A DNA stretch of 64,000 nt from Parageobacillus thermantarcticus (GCF_900111865.1 NZ_FOJS01000007.1:36129-100128), one strand, 5' to 3'. Positions 54,194 to 63,837 are shown, numbered from the stretch's first letter. Translations and numbers: made by a program. The notes: generated from the letters alone by a model not told the origin.

Positions 54194-55183
54194 ATGGCAA
54201 ATGAGAGAAAGATGGTAAATGAACGAAAGCGATACAAAAAGCAAAAAAAGAAAAAGCGAAGAAGACGCATTTTATTTGGGTTATTTATGCTCAGTTTATT
54301 GCTGTTAGCCAGTTCTTTAGGATATGCTTCATTTTTAATGCATAAAGCCGAATCGGTGATTAATAAGTCATATGAATTGTTCAGATACGATAATACAAAG
54401 CGGCTTGATCCAAAAAAGGACAATTTCTCTGTGTTGTTTATCGGCGTCGACGACAGCCGTTCGCGCAATTTTAAAAAAGATACCAGGTCCGACGCGCTGA
54501 TTCTTGCCACGTTTAACGCGAAAGACGAATCGGTGAAAATGGTAAGCATTCCGCGCGACTCATACGTATATATCCCGTGCGAGGACAAATATGATAAAAT
54601 TACGCACGCACACGCTTACGGCGGCGTAAAATGCACCGTTGAATCCATCGAAAATTTATTCGATATTCATATCGATTATTACGTCAAAATGAATTTCTAC
54701 GCCTTCATGGATGTAGTCGATGCGTTGGGCGGAATCGAAGTCGAAGTTCCTTATGACATTAAGGAAAAAGATTCAGAAGACCATCGCAACGCTATCGTGC
54801 TGAAAAAAGGAGTTCAAAAGTTAAACGGTGAAGAAGCGCTCGCCCTTGCGAGAACCCGAAAGAAAGATAACGACATCGAACGCGGAAAACGCCAGCAACA
54901 AATTTTAAAAGCCATCTTGGAAAAAGCGAGCAAAGTCAGTTCCATTACAAAATATGACGATGTCATCGAAGCGGTTGGAAACAACATGAAAACGAATTTC
55001 ACTTTTGATGACATTAAGTCATTAATTTATTATGTCACAAGCAGGAAAAACATCCATATCGAATCGCTCCAATTAAAAGGAACAGACCAAAATGACGGGG
55101 TCTATTACTACAAATTAGATGAGGAATCCGTGCAGGAAGTGTCAGACGCGCTTCGAAACCATTTAGAATCATCGAGCGCATAG
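54194..55183 (+). CDS. tagU: LytR-CpsA-Psr (LCP) ligase, TagU-like
   Basis: 329 aa with a short cytoplasmic basic tail, one TM helix (about 26-48), and an extracellular LCP domain: FIGVDDSRSRN, RSDALILATFNA, MVSIPRDSYVYIP, LARTRKKDNDIERGKRQQQIL (lipid-pyrophosphate binding Arg/Asp). Attaches wall teichoic or related polymers from undecaprenyl pyrophosphate to peptidoglycan. Opposite the tagO gene, which makes the lipid-linked first sugar. Confidence 0.93.
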   Translation: MANERKMVNERKRYKKQKKKKRRRRILFGLFMLSLLLLASSLGYASFLMHKAESVINKSYELFRYDNTKRLDPKKDNFSVLFIGVDDSRSRNFKKDTRSDALILATFNAKDESVKMVSIPRDSYVYIPCEDKYDKITHAHAYGGVKCTVESIENLFDIHIDYYVKMNFYAFMDVVDALGGIEVEVPYDIKEKDSEDHRNAIVLKKGVQKLNGEEALALARTRKKDNDIERGKRQQQILKAILEKASKVSSITKYDDVIEAVGNNMKTNFTFDDIKSLIYYVTSRKNIHIESLQLKGTDQNDGVYYYKLDEESVQEVSDALRNHLESSSA

Positions 55184-55186
55184 AAC

Positions 55187-55224
55187 AAAAAGGTCATCTC
55201 GAATGCCGACGAGATGACCTTTTT
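55187..55224. terminator. Bidirectional terminator between tagU and tagO
   Basis: AAAAAGGTCATCTCG/CGAGATGACCTTTTT perfect 15-bp inverted repeat with an 8-nt loop. Confidence 0.9.
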
Positions 55225-55229
55225 TGGCT

Positions 55230-56291
55230 TCACTTTCTCATATTTGCGTAGCGAATGCCTCGCACAATTTTCAAAATTGGACGGTAGTTTTTGCCGACTA
55301 ATCCGATTTTTTCAGCAATTAACTCCAACGCAAGCACGACGATCGTCAATATAATCATCGATACCCATGCGGCAGCTTTGGACAAAATGATAGCCACAAG
55401 TCCAAACAAAGCACTCATACCGTAAATAATAAGAACCGTTTGGCGGTGACTGTAACCAAGACGAAGCAGGCAATGATGCAGATGCGACTTATCCGGCGCT
55501 GACAATGGCTGCTTTTTAAGAAGACGGCGAATAATCGCAAAAAACGTATCGGAAATTGGCACACCTAAAATAATGACAGGAATAATAAACGAAATCGCTG
55601 TAACATTCTTAAACCCAAGCAATGAGAGAACGGAAATCATATATCCTAAAAACAGAGCTCCCGTATCTCCCATGAAAATTTTAGCTGGATGAAAATTATA
55701 AATCAAAAATCCTAAAATGCTGCCGAGCAAAATAAACCCCATGCCTGTAACAAACATGTCGCCTTTTAAAATCGCCATCCAAGAAATCGTTATTAACGCA
55801 ATGGCGGAAACTCCAGCAGCTAATCCATCAAGCCCATCAATTAAATTAATGGCATTGGTAATCCCGACAATCCAAAGAATCGTTAATGGAATGCTTAAAA
55901 AGCCGAAATGCAATTGCGATCCAAACGGCAAATTAATGTACTCTACCTGCACTCCGCCAAATACAACGACGACAAAGGCGGCTAACAACTGCCCTGCCAA
56001 TTTCACTTTTGGCGAAAGCTCAAATAGGTCATCGAGAAAACCGGTAATAATAATAATGACACTTCCTAATAAAATCGGAACTTCAAACACGTTATCTGGA
56101 TCTAAAAACACAACTCCCACAATAAACGCGATATATATCGCCAATCCGCCTAAACGCGGCATTATTTTCTGATGCACTTTCCGTTGATTTGGACGATCAG
56201 TTGCGCCAATTTTAAACGCCAACTTTTTGACAAGCGGTGTTATAAGCACGGAGGTTATAAAACAAATCAACAAGGTAATAAAATAAGCCAT
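55230..56291 (-). CDS. tagO: Undecaprenyl-phosphate N-acetylglucosaminyl-1-phosphate transferase
   Basis: 353 aa, about eleven TM helices, MraY/WecA superfamily. Motifs: DRPNQRKVHQKIMPRLGG, NLIDGLDGLAAG (Mg-binding Asp pair), MGDTGALFLG, and HLHHCLLRLG. First committed step in wall teichoic acid or secondary polymer synthesis; such polymers often anchor S-layer proteins in this group. Confidence 0.94.
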   Translation of the reverse strand: MAYFITLLICFITSVLITPLVKKLAFKIGATDRPNQRKVHQKIMPRLGGLAIYIAFIVGVVFLDPDNVFEVPILLGSVIIIITGFLDDLFELSPKVKLAGQLLAAFVVVVFGGVQVEYINLPFGSQLHFGFLSIPLTILWIVGITNAINLIDGLDGLAAGVSAIALITISWMAILKGDMFVTGMGFILLGSILGFLIYNFHPAKIFMGDTGALFLGYMISVLSLLGFKNVTAISFIIPVIILGVPISDTFFAIIRRLLKKQPLSAPDKSHLHHCLLRLGYSHRQTVLIIYGMSALFGLVAIILSKAAAWVSMIILTIVVLALELIAEKIGLVGKNYRPILKIVRGIRYANMRK

Positions 56292-56920
56292 AAAAAATCC
56301 TCCTTAACTTTATCATAACCACTTATTCTTTTTTATTGTCAACATGATTTTACATTTCCAACAAAACAATGGAAAAAATAACATAAAATCACTATGTATC
56401 ATGGCCTAATTTTGGACATAGTATAAAAAGACTTTTTAACTTATTCACAATGAGGATTATAACATAGACATACAAACTATTAAACCATTATTTTACGAAC
56501 TACTATCATAATAATTATTCGAAAAGCGGTGATTTTTATAAGGGAATTTGTGTGAAAAGAAAACGGAAAAAGCGATTTTGTTTTTTGATAGTCCAAGTTT
56601 ACTTGAAAAGAGAAGTAATTCTCGCACATAAGAAGCGATCCTATTAGCAAAACAAAAACATCACTATCGTTATCCAAGTCCTGATAATTGTGTAAAATTT
56701 CGCTCTCGATCTAGCGAATTTAAGTTTTGAGAAAATCAAAGTTTCTTTTTACCAAAAAATCTCGAACTTAATCCTATCGTCTATACTACTAGTTTTTATA
56801 TCCTAGATTATTGAATGGATGGACAGCGAAAGGGGGAAATTTCTCTATCGATGGTCTCCCTTTTTCAAGTTAAGTAATGGTTACGAAGGGGAATTGATAC
56901 ATTCTATATAATATTTTCAC
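56292..56920. other. AT-rich intergenic region upstream of tagO
   Basis: About 630 bp, markedly AT-rich. No protein family is recognised in short open frames. It probably contains the tagO promoter. Confidence 0.5.
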
Positions 56921-56925
56921 ATTTT

Positions 56926-57060
56926 TGCTTGTCTACCATATCGGTTATGGTACAATAAGAGCGAGGACCATCTTCCGTTTTGTATCGAGTATAGGTCGAG
57001 AGTGCGATGGACGGGTTGAGGCCGGGAAAGATATCCACAAATAGGTGGATATCTTTTCTT
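56926..57060 (+). ncRNA. Candidate small RNA with its own promoter and terminator
   Basis: A TTGTCT/TACAAT pair (spacer about 16 bp; -10 near 56949) is followed by about 75 nt rich in G (GAGCGAGGACCATCTTCCG ... GGGTTGAGGCCGGG) and a perfect terminator AAAGATATCCAC/GTGGATATCTTT with TTTTCTTTTT at 57027-57060. No ORF is present. It matches no riboswitch I recognise. Either a stand-alone sRNA or a relic leader. Confidence 0.5.
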
Positions 57061-57063
57061 TTT

Positions 57064-57108
57064 AAAAAAGCTAATATTCAACGCCACTGAAACGTTGAAC
57101 ATTAGCTT
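57064..57108 (-). terminator. Terminator of secA2-slaP
   Basis: AAGCTAATATTCAACG / CGTTGAACATTAGCTT long stem (one mismatch), with TTTTTT on the minus strand. Confidence 0.88.
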
Positions 57109-57119
57109 CAAGAGATGAT

Positions 57120-57998
57120 TTATGATTGCTTTACGATGGATATTTTCCATTTGCTTAAATCCGGCTCAGACTTTCGGATGAGCTCTTTCGGAAAAATGAA
57201 CGTCCACGGTTTTGTCGTATTCGCTTTTACTTCCAAACAGTCAAGAGCGAAGCCTCCGCGCGCGATCACCTCTCCTGCCGCGTCTTCGATTTGAAGCGGA
57301 AGCTGTTCAAAATAAATGTTTCGGTCGCTGCCGTTGCGAATTAACACGGTAACGCTCAAGCCATGTTCCTCCGTTAGTTTTGCCTGAAGGCCAAAGAAAT
57401 TGACTTCCCCCGGTTTTGGCGGTTCGAGTTGATCAACCAGTTGCCGTAGTTTATCTTTTTCTGCTTTAGGAAGCGCTTTTTCCCAGCTTTCCTCCAATTC
57501 TAAGCGGTGCTTTTGCCTTAATTCAAAAGCAAGCTTCCATCCTTCTTCCGGAATATTATTTGTCTTTAATGTCGCGTTTTCGAACAAAAAGTTCCATGGA
57601 CGACTGCTTTTCTCCGGAAGTTCTCCCATCTCTTCTAAATTGAACTCTTTCCTCGCGATGACCGCATCGTCTGCGCTTAACAATAAAAGCGTTGCTTTTC
57701 CAATTTTAATCGGCTTGGACAAACTATGGCGCACGAACGCGGATACAACCACACCGTTATCTTCTCTTCTTAAGCTGATGCCAGATAGGGAAATTTGGTT
57801 TGGCTTTAACGGCGGCAGTTCATTGTTTAAAAAGCGCAACACATATTGTTGCTCCATTGGCAAGTTCCACGATGGATGCAAGGCTAGCTCCGTATAGACT
57901 TCTTCATCACCGGCATCAGCCGTTTCTTGAATGACATCTTGGGCAGAAACGGCGGTATCCCCGCCGCTTTTTTTCTTTTTCTTAAAAAATGGAAGCAA
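57120..57998 (-). CDS. slaP: Accessory Sec system S-layer assembly protein SlaP
   Basis: 292 aa, soluble, basic N-terminus (FFKKKKKSGG) and two similar beta-rich halves: WNLPMEQQYVLRFLNNELPPLKPNQISL and KPGEVNFFGLQAKLTEEHGLSV, each ending in a KPWTFIF / RPWNFLF motif. This two-repeat form is that of SlaP, which works with SecA2 in S-layer protein export in the B. anthracis group. The ATG lies 3 bp past the secA2 stop; both form one operon. Confidence 0.85.
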   Translation of the reverse strand: MLPFFKKKKKSGGDTAVSAQDVIQETADAGDEEVYTELALHPSWNLPMEQQYVLRFLNNELPPLKPNQISLSGISLRREDNGVVVSAFVRHSLSKPIKIGKATLLLLSADDAVIARKEFNLEEMGELPEKSSRPWNFLFENATLKTNNIPEEGWKLAFELRQKHRLELEESWEKALPKAEKDKLRQLVDQLEPPKPGEVNFFGLQAKLTEEHGLSVTVLIRNGSDRNIYFEQLPLQIEDAAGEVIARGGFALDCLEVKANTTKPWTFIFPKELIRKSEPDLSKWKISIVKQS

Positions 57999-58001
57999 TG
58001 T

Positions 58002-60374
58002 TTATTCCTCCTTATCGTCCGAAGTATGCTGCAACGATTGCAGCAATCGTGAAAGATGCAAGCTCATTTCTTTTTCGATCGCCGCATACATCATTGTGAA
58101 CAATTCAAATCCATCCTTTTGATATAAGCGCATCGGATCTTCCTGCTGATAGTGGCGCATTCCGATTCCTTCTTTCAACAGCGCCATATTTTCCAAATGC
58201 TTCATCCAATTTTGATCGATCACAGCCAACATGATATGTTTTAATTTTTCCTGAAGCGATGCGTTGTTTTTCAACATCTCAAGATACTGAATATAAGAAT
58301 CCACTGTTTCCTTCACTTTTTGCTTCACATCTTCGATATCCTCTAATGCATGTTCAAAAGCAATTCGCTGCGGATAAAGCAGACGATTTAACTCCTCGAC
58401 CATCGCCGTAACATCCCATTCTTCCGGAATAAGTTCCGGCAGACAGTATTTCTCGACGATGTTGTCGCACGCCGATTGCACCATCGGAACGATAAGCGAA
58501 ACTCTGTCTTTCTCTTTTAACACTTTATCCCGTATATGGTAAACAACATTTCTCTGCTCGTTAATGACATCATCAAGTTTTAAATTGTATTCCCTAATCG
58601 AGAAATTAATTCCTTCTACAATTCGCTGCACTTTATCCACAAACTCATGAATGTTGTCGTTCATAATTCGGCCGGTTTCATCCGTTTTTAATTTCGGCTT
58701 TAATTTCTCCGTTTCTTCCTTTGCGAAACGACGGAACATATCGTCTTCGAGGGAAATGAAAAACTGGCTCGACCCCGGATCGCCTTGGCGACCCGCTCTT
58801 CCTTTTAATTGGTTATCGATTCTTCGGCTTTCATGCCGTTCTGTTCCAATGACATGCAAACCGCCAAGCTCAGCGACCCCTTCGCCTAACAAAATGTCTG
58901 TTCCCCGTCCTGCAATATTCGTGGCAATCGTAATGCGGCCGCGCTGCCCCGCTTGGGCAATAATCGCCGCTTCTTGCTCTGCCGTTTTCGCATTCAGCAG
59001 CTCATACGGCAAATTTTCTTGATCTAAATATTTAGCTAACGCCTCTGACTGTAAAATCGAGGTTGTGCCAATTAAAACTGGCTGTCCTTTTTCATGGCGC
59101 CGCTTCACCTCTTTCGCGACCGCCACGTATTTGTCATGTCTTGTCATGTATACGTTATCAGGCATATCCACGCGAATTTTCGGCCTGTTCGTCGGAATCG
59201 GGATGACATCCATTCCATAAAGTTGCTGAAATTCCCTTTCTTCCGTTTTCGCCGTTCCAGTCATTCCAGATAAAATCGGATACATGCGAAAATAGTTTTG
59301 AATCGTAATGGAAGCTTGCGTTTTATTTTCTTCGGTAATTTCCAACCCCTCTTTCGCTTCAATCGCTTGATGGAGCCCGTCGCTTAACGACCGCCCTTCC
59401 ATCACACGGCCTGTAAACATATCGACAAGCATCACTTTTCCGTCACGAACGATGTAATCCACATCGCGTTTGAAAATCACATGCGCCCGTAGCGCCTGAA
59501 TAACGTAATGGTATAAAATTTGGTGCTGCAAATCATATAAGTTGTCGATGCCGAACGCTTTTTCGACCTTTTCGATTCCTTTTTCCGTTAAATTGGTTGT
59601 TTTCATTTCTTCGTCATATATATAATCAACATCACGTTCAAACCGTTTGACTAAACGCGCCGCGATATAATGAAGCTCTGAGCTTGAACGCGTTTTTCCC
59701 GCAATAATCAGAGGCGTTTTCGCTTCATCGATCAAAACGCTGTCAATTTCGTCGATAATGGCGTAGTGATAAGGGCGTTGCACTTTATCGGCAAGATCGT
59801 ACACCATGTTGTCGCGTAAATAGTCAAATCCGAATTCCGTACCGATTCCGTATGTAATGTCGGCTTGATACGCTTGTTTCTTTTCCGAAGGCGACATCAT
59901 CGGAAGGTTCAAACCGACGGTAAGACCGAGAAATTCATGAATTTGGCCGATTAAATTTCTATCACGTTTCGCCAAGTAATCGTTAACGGTAATGACATGC
60001 ACTCCTTTTCCTTCAAGCGCGCGCAAATAGCTTGGGAGCGAAGCGACAAGCGTTTTTCCTTCACCAGTCGCCATTTCGGCGATATTTCCTTCAGCGAGGA
60101 CAAGCCCCCCCATAAGCTGGACATCGAAATGCCGCATGCCAAGCACCCGTTTCGCCGCTTCCCTCACCACCGCGAATGCTTCCACCTTAATATCGTCAAT
60201 AGTTTTTCCTAAAGCCAATTGTTCTTTAAAATATTCTGTTTTTGCACGCAATTCTTCATCTGTGAGCTTTTCCATATGTGGTTCCAGCTGATTGATTTGT
60301 TCAACAAGCCGTCTATATTTTTTTAACCGGCGTTCACTTGCGTCACCGATTGTTCTTTTCAACAGTGAAAGCAT
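58002..60374 (-). CDS. secA2: Accessory Sec translocase ATPase SecA2
   Basis: 790 aa with all SecA motor motifs: [53 protein letters not shown]. It is about 47 residues shorter than the SecA at 24846-27359 and lacks the C-terminal zinc module, as typical for SecA2. Coupled to slaP, so S-layer export is the likely task. Confidence 0.93.
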   Translation of the reverse strand: MLSLLKRTIGDASERRLKKYRRLVEQINQLEPHMEKLTDEELRAKTEYFKEQLALGKTIDDIKVEAFAVVREAAKRVLGMRHFDVQLMGGLVLAEGNIAEMATGEGKTLVASLPSYLRALEGKGVHVITVNDYLAKRDRNLIGQIHEFLGLTVGLNLPMMSPSEKKQAYQADITYGIGTEFGFDYLRDNMVYDLADKVQRPYHYAIIDEIDSVLIDEAKTPLIIAGKTRSSSELHYIAARLVKRFERDVDYIYDEEMKTTNLTEKGIEKVEKAFGIDNLYDLQHQILYHYVIQALRAHVIFKRDVDYIVRDGKVMLVDMFTGRVMEGRSLSDGLHQAIEAKEGLEITEENKTQASITIQNYFRMYPILSGMTGTAKTEEREFQQLYGMDVIPIPTNRPKIRVDMPDNVYMTRHDKYVAVAKEVKRRHEKGQPVLIGTTSILQSEALAKYLDQENLPYELLNAKTAEQEAAIIAQAGQRGRITIATNIAGRGTDILLGEGVAELGGLHVIGTERHESRRIDNQLKGRAGRQGDPGSSQFFISLEDDMFRRFAKEETEKLKPKLKTDETGRIMNDNIHEFVDKVQRIVEGINFSIREYNLKLDDVINEQRNVVYHIRDKVLKEKDRVSLIVPMVQSACDNIVEKYCLPELIPEEWDVTAMVEELNRLLYPQRIAFEHALEDIEDVKQKVKETVDSYIQYLEMLKNNASLQEKLKHIMLAVIDQNWMKHLENMALLKEGIGMRHYQQEDPMRLYQKDGFELFTMMYAAIEKEMSLHLSRLLQSLQHTSDDKEE

Positions 60375-60562
60375 TTTGATTTACTCTCCTTTATAACGAA
60401 TTCTAGTATAGTATACCAAATTAGCAATCATTACGAAATGTAAGTCTATGATCATATCTTTCTTAATCTTCTATTGTAAAATCATACTTTACATGAAAAA
60501 ACTGCTTGTCGACAATATTTGTTGAATATTGTAGTATTTTGTCGATAGGGTTTAGCTTGATA

Positions 60563-60598
60563 AGCCAGTCTACGATTTCCGTAGATGGCTCTTTTTTT
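60563..60598 (+). terminator. Intrinsic terminator in the leader of the glycosylation cassette
   Basis: AGCCAGTCTACG / CGTAGATGGCT stem, with a 7-T tail, about 300 bp upstream of the first cassette gene. Promoter-like sequence lies just before it. It may be an attenuator or the end of a short RNA; 60600-60903 has no supported gene. Confidence 0.65.
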
Positions 60599-60903
60599 GT
60601 TTACGGAAACTATTGGCACGATGCCTATGCGGTTCGTGTCAAATGTTTGCAATCGAATGCTTATTTTAACTTAAAATTCGCTGGCAGCGACAATAGTGAT
60701 CTCTACCATGGTTCGTTCCACCTTTAATGAATGATAATCTTCGTTGGAAAATGTTCTGTTTGTTACTGCATCACATCCGCGAAATCCATCTCCACATTGA
60801 TATCATTAGACAACAAAGTGACATTACTTTGGAAAAATGCTATACTAACCATTTGAAAGACATTTCACTCTTTTATAATGGAGTAATCAAAGGAGGAGCG
60901 GTA

Positions 60904-61587
60904 GTGGATATTCTCGTCATTATCCCCGCTTATAATGAAGAAGCGACCATAAAAGATACGGTCATGAATTTAATCAAAACGTGTCCATATGATTATATCG
61001 TGATTAACGACGGCTCCACCGACAGAACATTGGAGATTTTAAAAGAGAATCAATTTCATTATTTAGATTTGCCGGTTAATTTAGGAATCGGCGGCGCGAT
61101 GCAAACAGGCTATCGTTACGCTCTCCGAAAAGGATATCAATACGCGATTCAATTAGATGCGGACGGCCAGCATAATCCGAAAGATCTTGAAAACCTTGTT
61201 TCCGAAATTAAAAATTCCGGTTATGACATGGTGATCGGTTCTCGATTCGTGCAAAAAACGAACTACAAAGGAAGTATTTTCCGAAGAATGGGGATTCTTT
61301 ATTTTTGCTATCTACTATATATGATCGCTGGAATCAAAATAACCGATCCAACCTCCGGATATCGAATCGTAAACCGCAAAGTAATAAGAGAATTCGCCAA
61401 TTATTATCCTGTCGATTATCCTGAAGTGGAAGTCATAGCGAAATTAGCGAAGAAAGGATATAAAATTAAGGAGATCAAAGTAGACATGAATGCGAGACAA
61501 GGCGGAAAATCGTCGATTACTCCATTAAAATCATTATATTATATGACAAAAGTAACTTTTATTTCAGTGATCCGTTCTATTTTTTAA
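60904..61587 (+). CDS. GT2 glycosyltransferase (DPM1-like, soluble)
   Basis: 227 aa: ILVIIPAYNEEATIKDTV, VINDGSTDRTLEIL, and DXD QLDADGQHNPKDL; TSGYRIVNRKV typical of polyprenyl-phosphate sugar synthases without C-terminal TM helices. GTG at 60904 follows AAAGGAGGAGCGGTA; upstream in-frame codons to 60727 have no homology. Its partner DUF2304 protein probably supplies the membrane anchor. Confidence 0.88.
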   Translation: MDILVIIPAYNEEATIKDTVMNLIKTCPYDYIVINDGSTDRTLEILKENQFHYLDLPVNLGIGGAMQTGYRYALRKGYQYAIQLDADGQHNPKDLENLVSEIKNSGYDMVIGSRFVQKTNYKGSIFRRMGILYFCYLLYMIAGIKITDPTSGYRIVNRKVIREFANYYPVDYPEVEVIAKLAKKGYKIKEIKVDMNARQGGKSSITPLKSLYYMTKVTFISVIRSIF

Positions 61588-61605
61588 AAAGGGAGAAAAG
61601 AGTTC

Positions 61606-61974
61606 ATGAGCACAGTGCAAATGATTACGATCGCATTCGCGTCTCTTTTCCTCATTCAAGTCGTTTATTATTCCAGCCGGAATAAATTGAGGGACAAGCA
61701 GGCGTTTCTTTGGTTTTTAATGGCTTTTATCGGCATGTTCATCGCAATTTGCCTCGACTTGTTAAATAAAATCGCCGCACTTCTCGGCGTGTCTTACATG
61801 CCTACTCTCATCTTTACAATCGCTTTTTTAGTCGTTCTTAATATTCTCATTTACCAATCAGTCACGTTATCCGATCATCAAGAAAAAATAAAAACGCTCG
61901 TACAAGAAATCGCTTATATAAAACATGAATTGGAAGACAATCAACGTAAGGGAGAGAAAGATGAATCTTGTTAA
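61606..61974 (+). CDS. DUF2304 membrane protein
   Basis: 122 aa with three TM helices (5-22, 32-55, 65-88) and a C-terminal coiled coil (QEKIKTLVQEIAYIKHELE). DUF2304 proteins are typically encoded next to soluble DPM1-like GT2 enzymes. The end overlaps the next gene by 14 bp. Confidence 0.85.
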   Translation: MSTVQMITIAFASLFLIQVVYYSSRNKLRDKQAFLWFLMAFIGMFIAICLDLLNKIAALLGVSYMPTLIFTIAFLVVLNILIYQSVTLSDHQEKIKTLVQEIAYIKHELEDNQRKGEKDESC

Positions 61975-62329
61975 TTTTTTATTGATTTTGTCCAACACAT
62001 GTATTCTCGTTATAGGCCAGTTTTTATGGAAATACGGCATGATGAAAACGACGTTTTCATTGAATCCCCTTGCACTTATGAAAATGCTGTTTTCACCGTT
62101 CATTTTTTCCGGACTCGTTATGTACGGGGCGGCCACCATTTTATGGCTTTTTATTTTATCCCGCGTTCCATTAAGCGTCGCCTATCCCGTGCAAAGCATC
62201 GCGTATGTGCTCGCAGTGTTTGGCGCTTATTTCGTCTTCCATGAGCCACTTTCGCCGACGAAAATCATCGGAGTCATTCTTATTATATTGGGTGTTTCCT
62301 TCATCGGAATATCGCCTAACACCCAATAG
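61961..62329 (+). CDS. Small EamA/SMR-type transporter (ArnE-like flippase subunit)
   Basis: 122 aa with four TM helices: ILVIGQFLWKYGM, GLVMYGAATILWLFILSRVPLSVAYPVQSIAYVL, FHEPLSPTKIIGVILIILGV. Matches the short EamA family that includes ArnE/ArnF, which flip Und-P-sugar. ATG 61961 follows AAGGGAGAGAAAG. In the cassette it would move the GT2 product outward for the ArnT-like enzyme. Confidence 0.85.
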   Translation: MNLVNFLLILSNTCILVIGQFLWKYGMMKTTFSLNPLALMKMLFSPFIFSGLVMYGAATILWLFILSRVPLSVAYPVQSIAYVLAVFGAYFVFHEPLSPTKIIGVILIILGVSFIGISPNTQ

Positions 62330-62352
62330 AAAATGATATTGGAGTGAATTTT

Positions 62353-63612
62353 ATGGTATCGCTAAATCAAAAAAGGAAAATCATCGTTGCCGTGATGCTA
62401 TTAACAGCGCTCGGCATTCGCCTTTTTGTTTTATGGAAATACGGATTGTCGCTTACCTTGCACAGCGACGACATGGGGTATGTAAGAAGCGGCAAAATTC
62501 TTTTAGAGAAAGGCATGCTCGTTTACCATAATACGAACGAACCGACTGTTCATATCATGCCCGGAATGTCGATATTGCTAGCTGCGATTTTTTTTATTTT
62601 TGGCACCGGCAACGTCGGATTGTATGCCGCAAAAGCGGTGATGATTTTATTCGGCGTTGCTAGCGTCTATCTTATTTACGCCATCGGAAAAGATATGAAC
62701 CGGGAATGGGCTGGCATCATCGCCGGATTTTTTACCGCGCTATTTGTTCCGCTTATTGAAACAGACAATTTAATTTTAACCGAACCGCCTTTTTTATTTG
62801 GACTTCTTCTTTTTACTCGTTTTGCGATCCAACTTGGTCGAAATCATAACATGTCCGCTTTTTACGGGCTAATGTTCGCCTACTTGTTCTGCCTGTTGTT
62901 TCGCGCTACCTTCGCTTTGGTTCCATTTGCGCTTCTTGGCTACTTTTTGCTTATCAAATATCCGCTTCGGCTCGCATGGAAGCAATTAGGGATTGCTGTT
63001 CTGCTAGTAATCATCGTACTCGGCCCATGGTGGGTGCGCAACTACGTTCACTATAAAGCATTCATCCCGTTAACCGGCGGCTCTGGAGATCCGCTTTTGT
63101 TAGGCACTTATCAAGGATATGGATACCGATATGGCGAGCCTTATAAAGAAGTAATCGAAAAAATAAATGAAGAACACCCTAATATGAATGCTTATGAAAA
63201 ACAAAAGTTAGAAAAAGAAATCGCCATCGAACGAATAAAGCAATGGTATCGCGCAAACCCGCGGCAATTCATCGAAAGCTACACGACAAAAAAGGCAAGA
63301 ATACAATGGGAACAACCTTTTTACTGGATTGAAATATTAGGCGTAAAGAAATCCGTCATGAGTTCCTTGCACAAATGGATTGTATCCCTTGCGTTCGCAT
63401 CGATGGCGCTCACCTTGCTTTTATTAAAACAAAACCGAAAAGAATTGCTGTTTTTCGCTTTTATCATCGCGTACTTTACGATCTTAAACAACGTGTTTTT
63501 TGCCTACCCAAGATATAACCTTCCGTTAATGCCGATTTTGTTTTTCTATATCGGCCTGCTCGTTTCAGTCATTGCACATATGTTTTTCCGCAAAAAAACA
63601 ACCTCCCCTTGA
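62353..63612 (+). CDS. ArnT/PMT-like GT-C glycosyltransferase (GT39/GT83 type)
   Basis: About 419 aa with roughly ten TM helices. Extracellular loop 1 contains the acidic catalytic-type motif HSDDMGYVRSG, like PMT_2/ArnT proteins; WWVRNYVHYKAF follows a helix. Transfers a sugar from Und-P-sugar to an outside acceptor; S-layer or wall polymer is likely given secA2/slaP/tagO nearby (inference). ATG at 62353 with GGAG at about 8 nt; a GTG at 62344 is within the ribosome site. Confidence 0.85.
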   Translation: MVSLNQKRKIIVAVMLLTALGIRLFVLWKYGLSLTLHSDDMGYVRSGKILLEKGMLVYHNTNEPTVHIMPGMSILLAAIFFIFGTGNVGLYAAKAVMILFGVASVYLIYAIGKDMNREWAGIIAGFFTALFVPLIETDNLILTEPPFLFGLLLFTRFAIQLGRNHNMSAFYGLMFAYLFCLLFRATFALVPFALLGYFLLIKYPLRLAWKQLGIAVLLVIIVLGPWWVRNYVHYKAFIPLTGGSGDPLLLGTYQGYGYRYGEPYKEVIEKINEEHPNMNAYEKQKLEKEIAIERIKQWYRANPRQFIESYTTKKARIQWEQPFYWIEILGVKKSVMSSLHKWIVSLAFASMALTLLLLKQNRKELLFFAFIIAYFTILNNVFFAYPRYNLPLMPILFFYIGLLVSVIAHMFFRKKTTSP

Positions 63613-63634
63613 TCAATTTCAAGGGGAGGTTTTG
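63600..63634. terminator. Terminator of the glycosylation cassette
   Basis: AACCTCCCCTTG/CAAGGGGAGGTT perfect 12-bp stem, 8-nt loop, TTTTG tail. It overlaps the last codons of the ArnT-like gene and is symmetric enough to stop minus-strand transcripts. Confidence 0.85.
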
Positions 63635-63636
63635 TA

Positions 63637-63742
63637 TTATGAAGCTAATAATTGTTCAAACTGCCGCGATGAAATATGAGGATATACCCATTGCCGTTTT
63701 AATTCAAAACTCACATTTCGCACCCTAACAAGGTCAAAACAA
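63637..63742 (-). pseudogene. 3' remnant of an unidentified gene
   Basis: On the minus strand an open stretch reads RVRNVSFELKRQWVYPHISS RQFEQLLAS and stops at 63637, right next to a terminator, like the natural end of a gene. Upstream it is cut off by a stop. The neighbouring transposase suggests truncation by insertion. Identity unknown. Confidence 0.3.
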
Positions 63743-63837
63743 AGGATTTTTTATTTAGTTTTTCAGAATAACTTTTTGACCAACACGACGAGCGATGGCT
63801 ATCCTTTTTTTACCATCGCTGGTCGTTCCGTATGACG

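Noticed and set aside
53486..54244. 252-aa minus-strand open frame opposite yvyE
   Set aside because: Mirror frame of yvyE, which has clear YigZ-family motifs; the minus frame is Phe/Arg/His-rich noise.
24846..60374. Second secA as an assembly duplication of the first
   Set aside because: The two secA genes differ in length, sequence and C-terminus (zinc module only in the first) and have distinct neighbours, so they are true SecA1 and SecA2.
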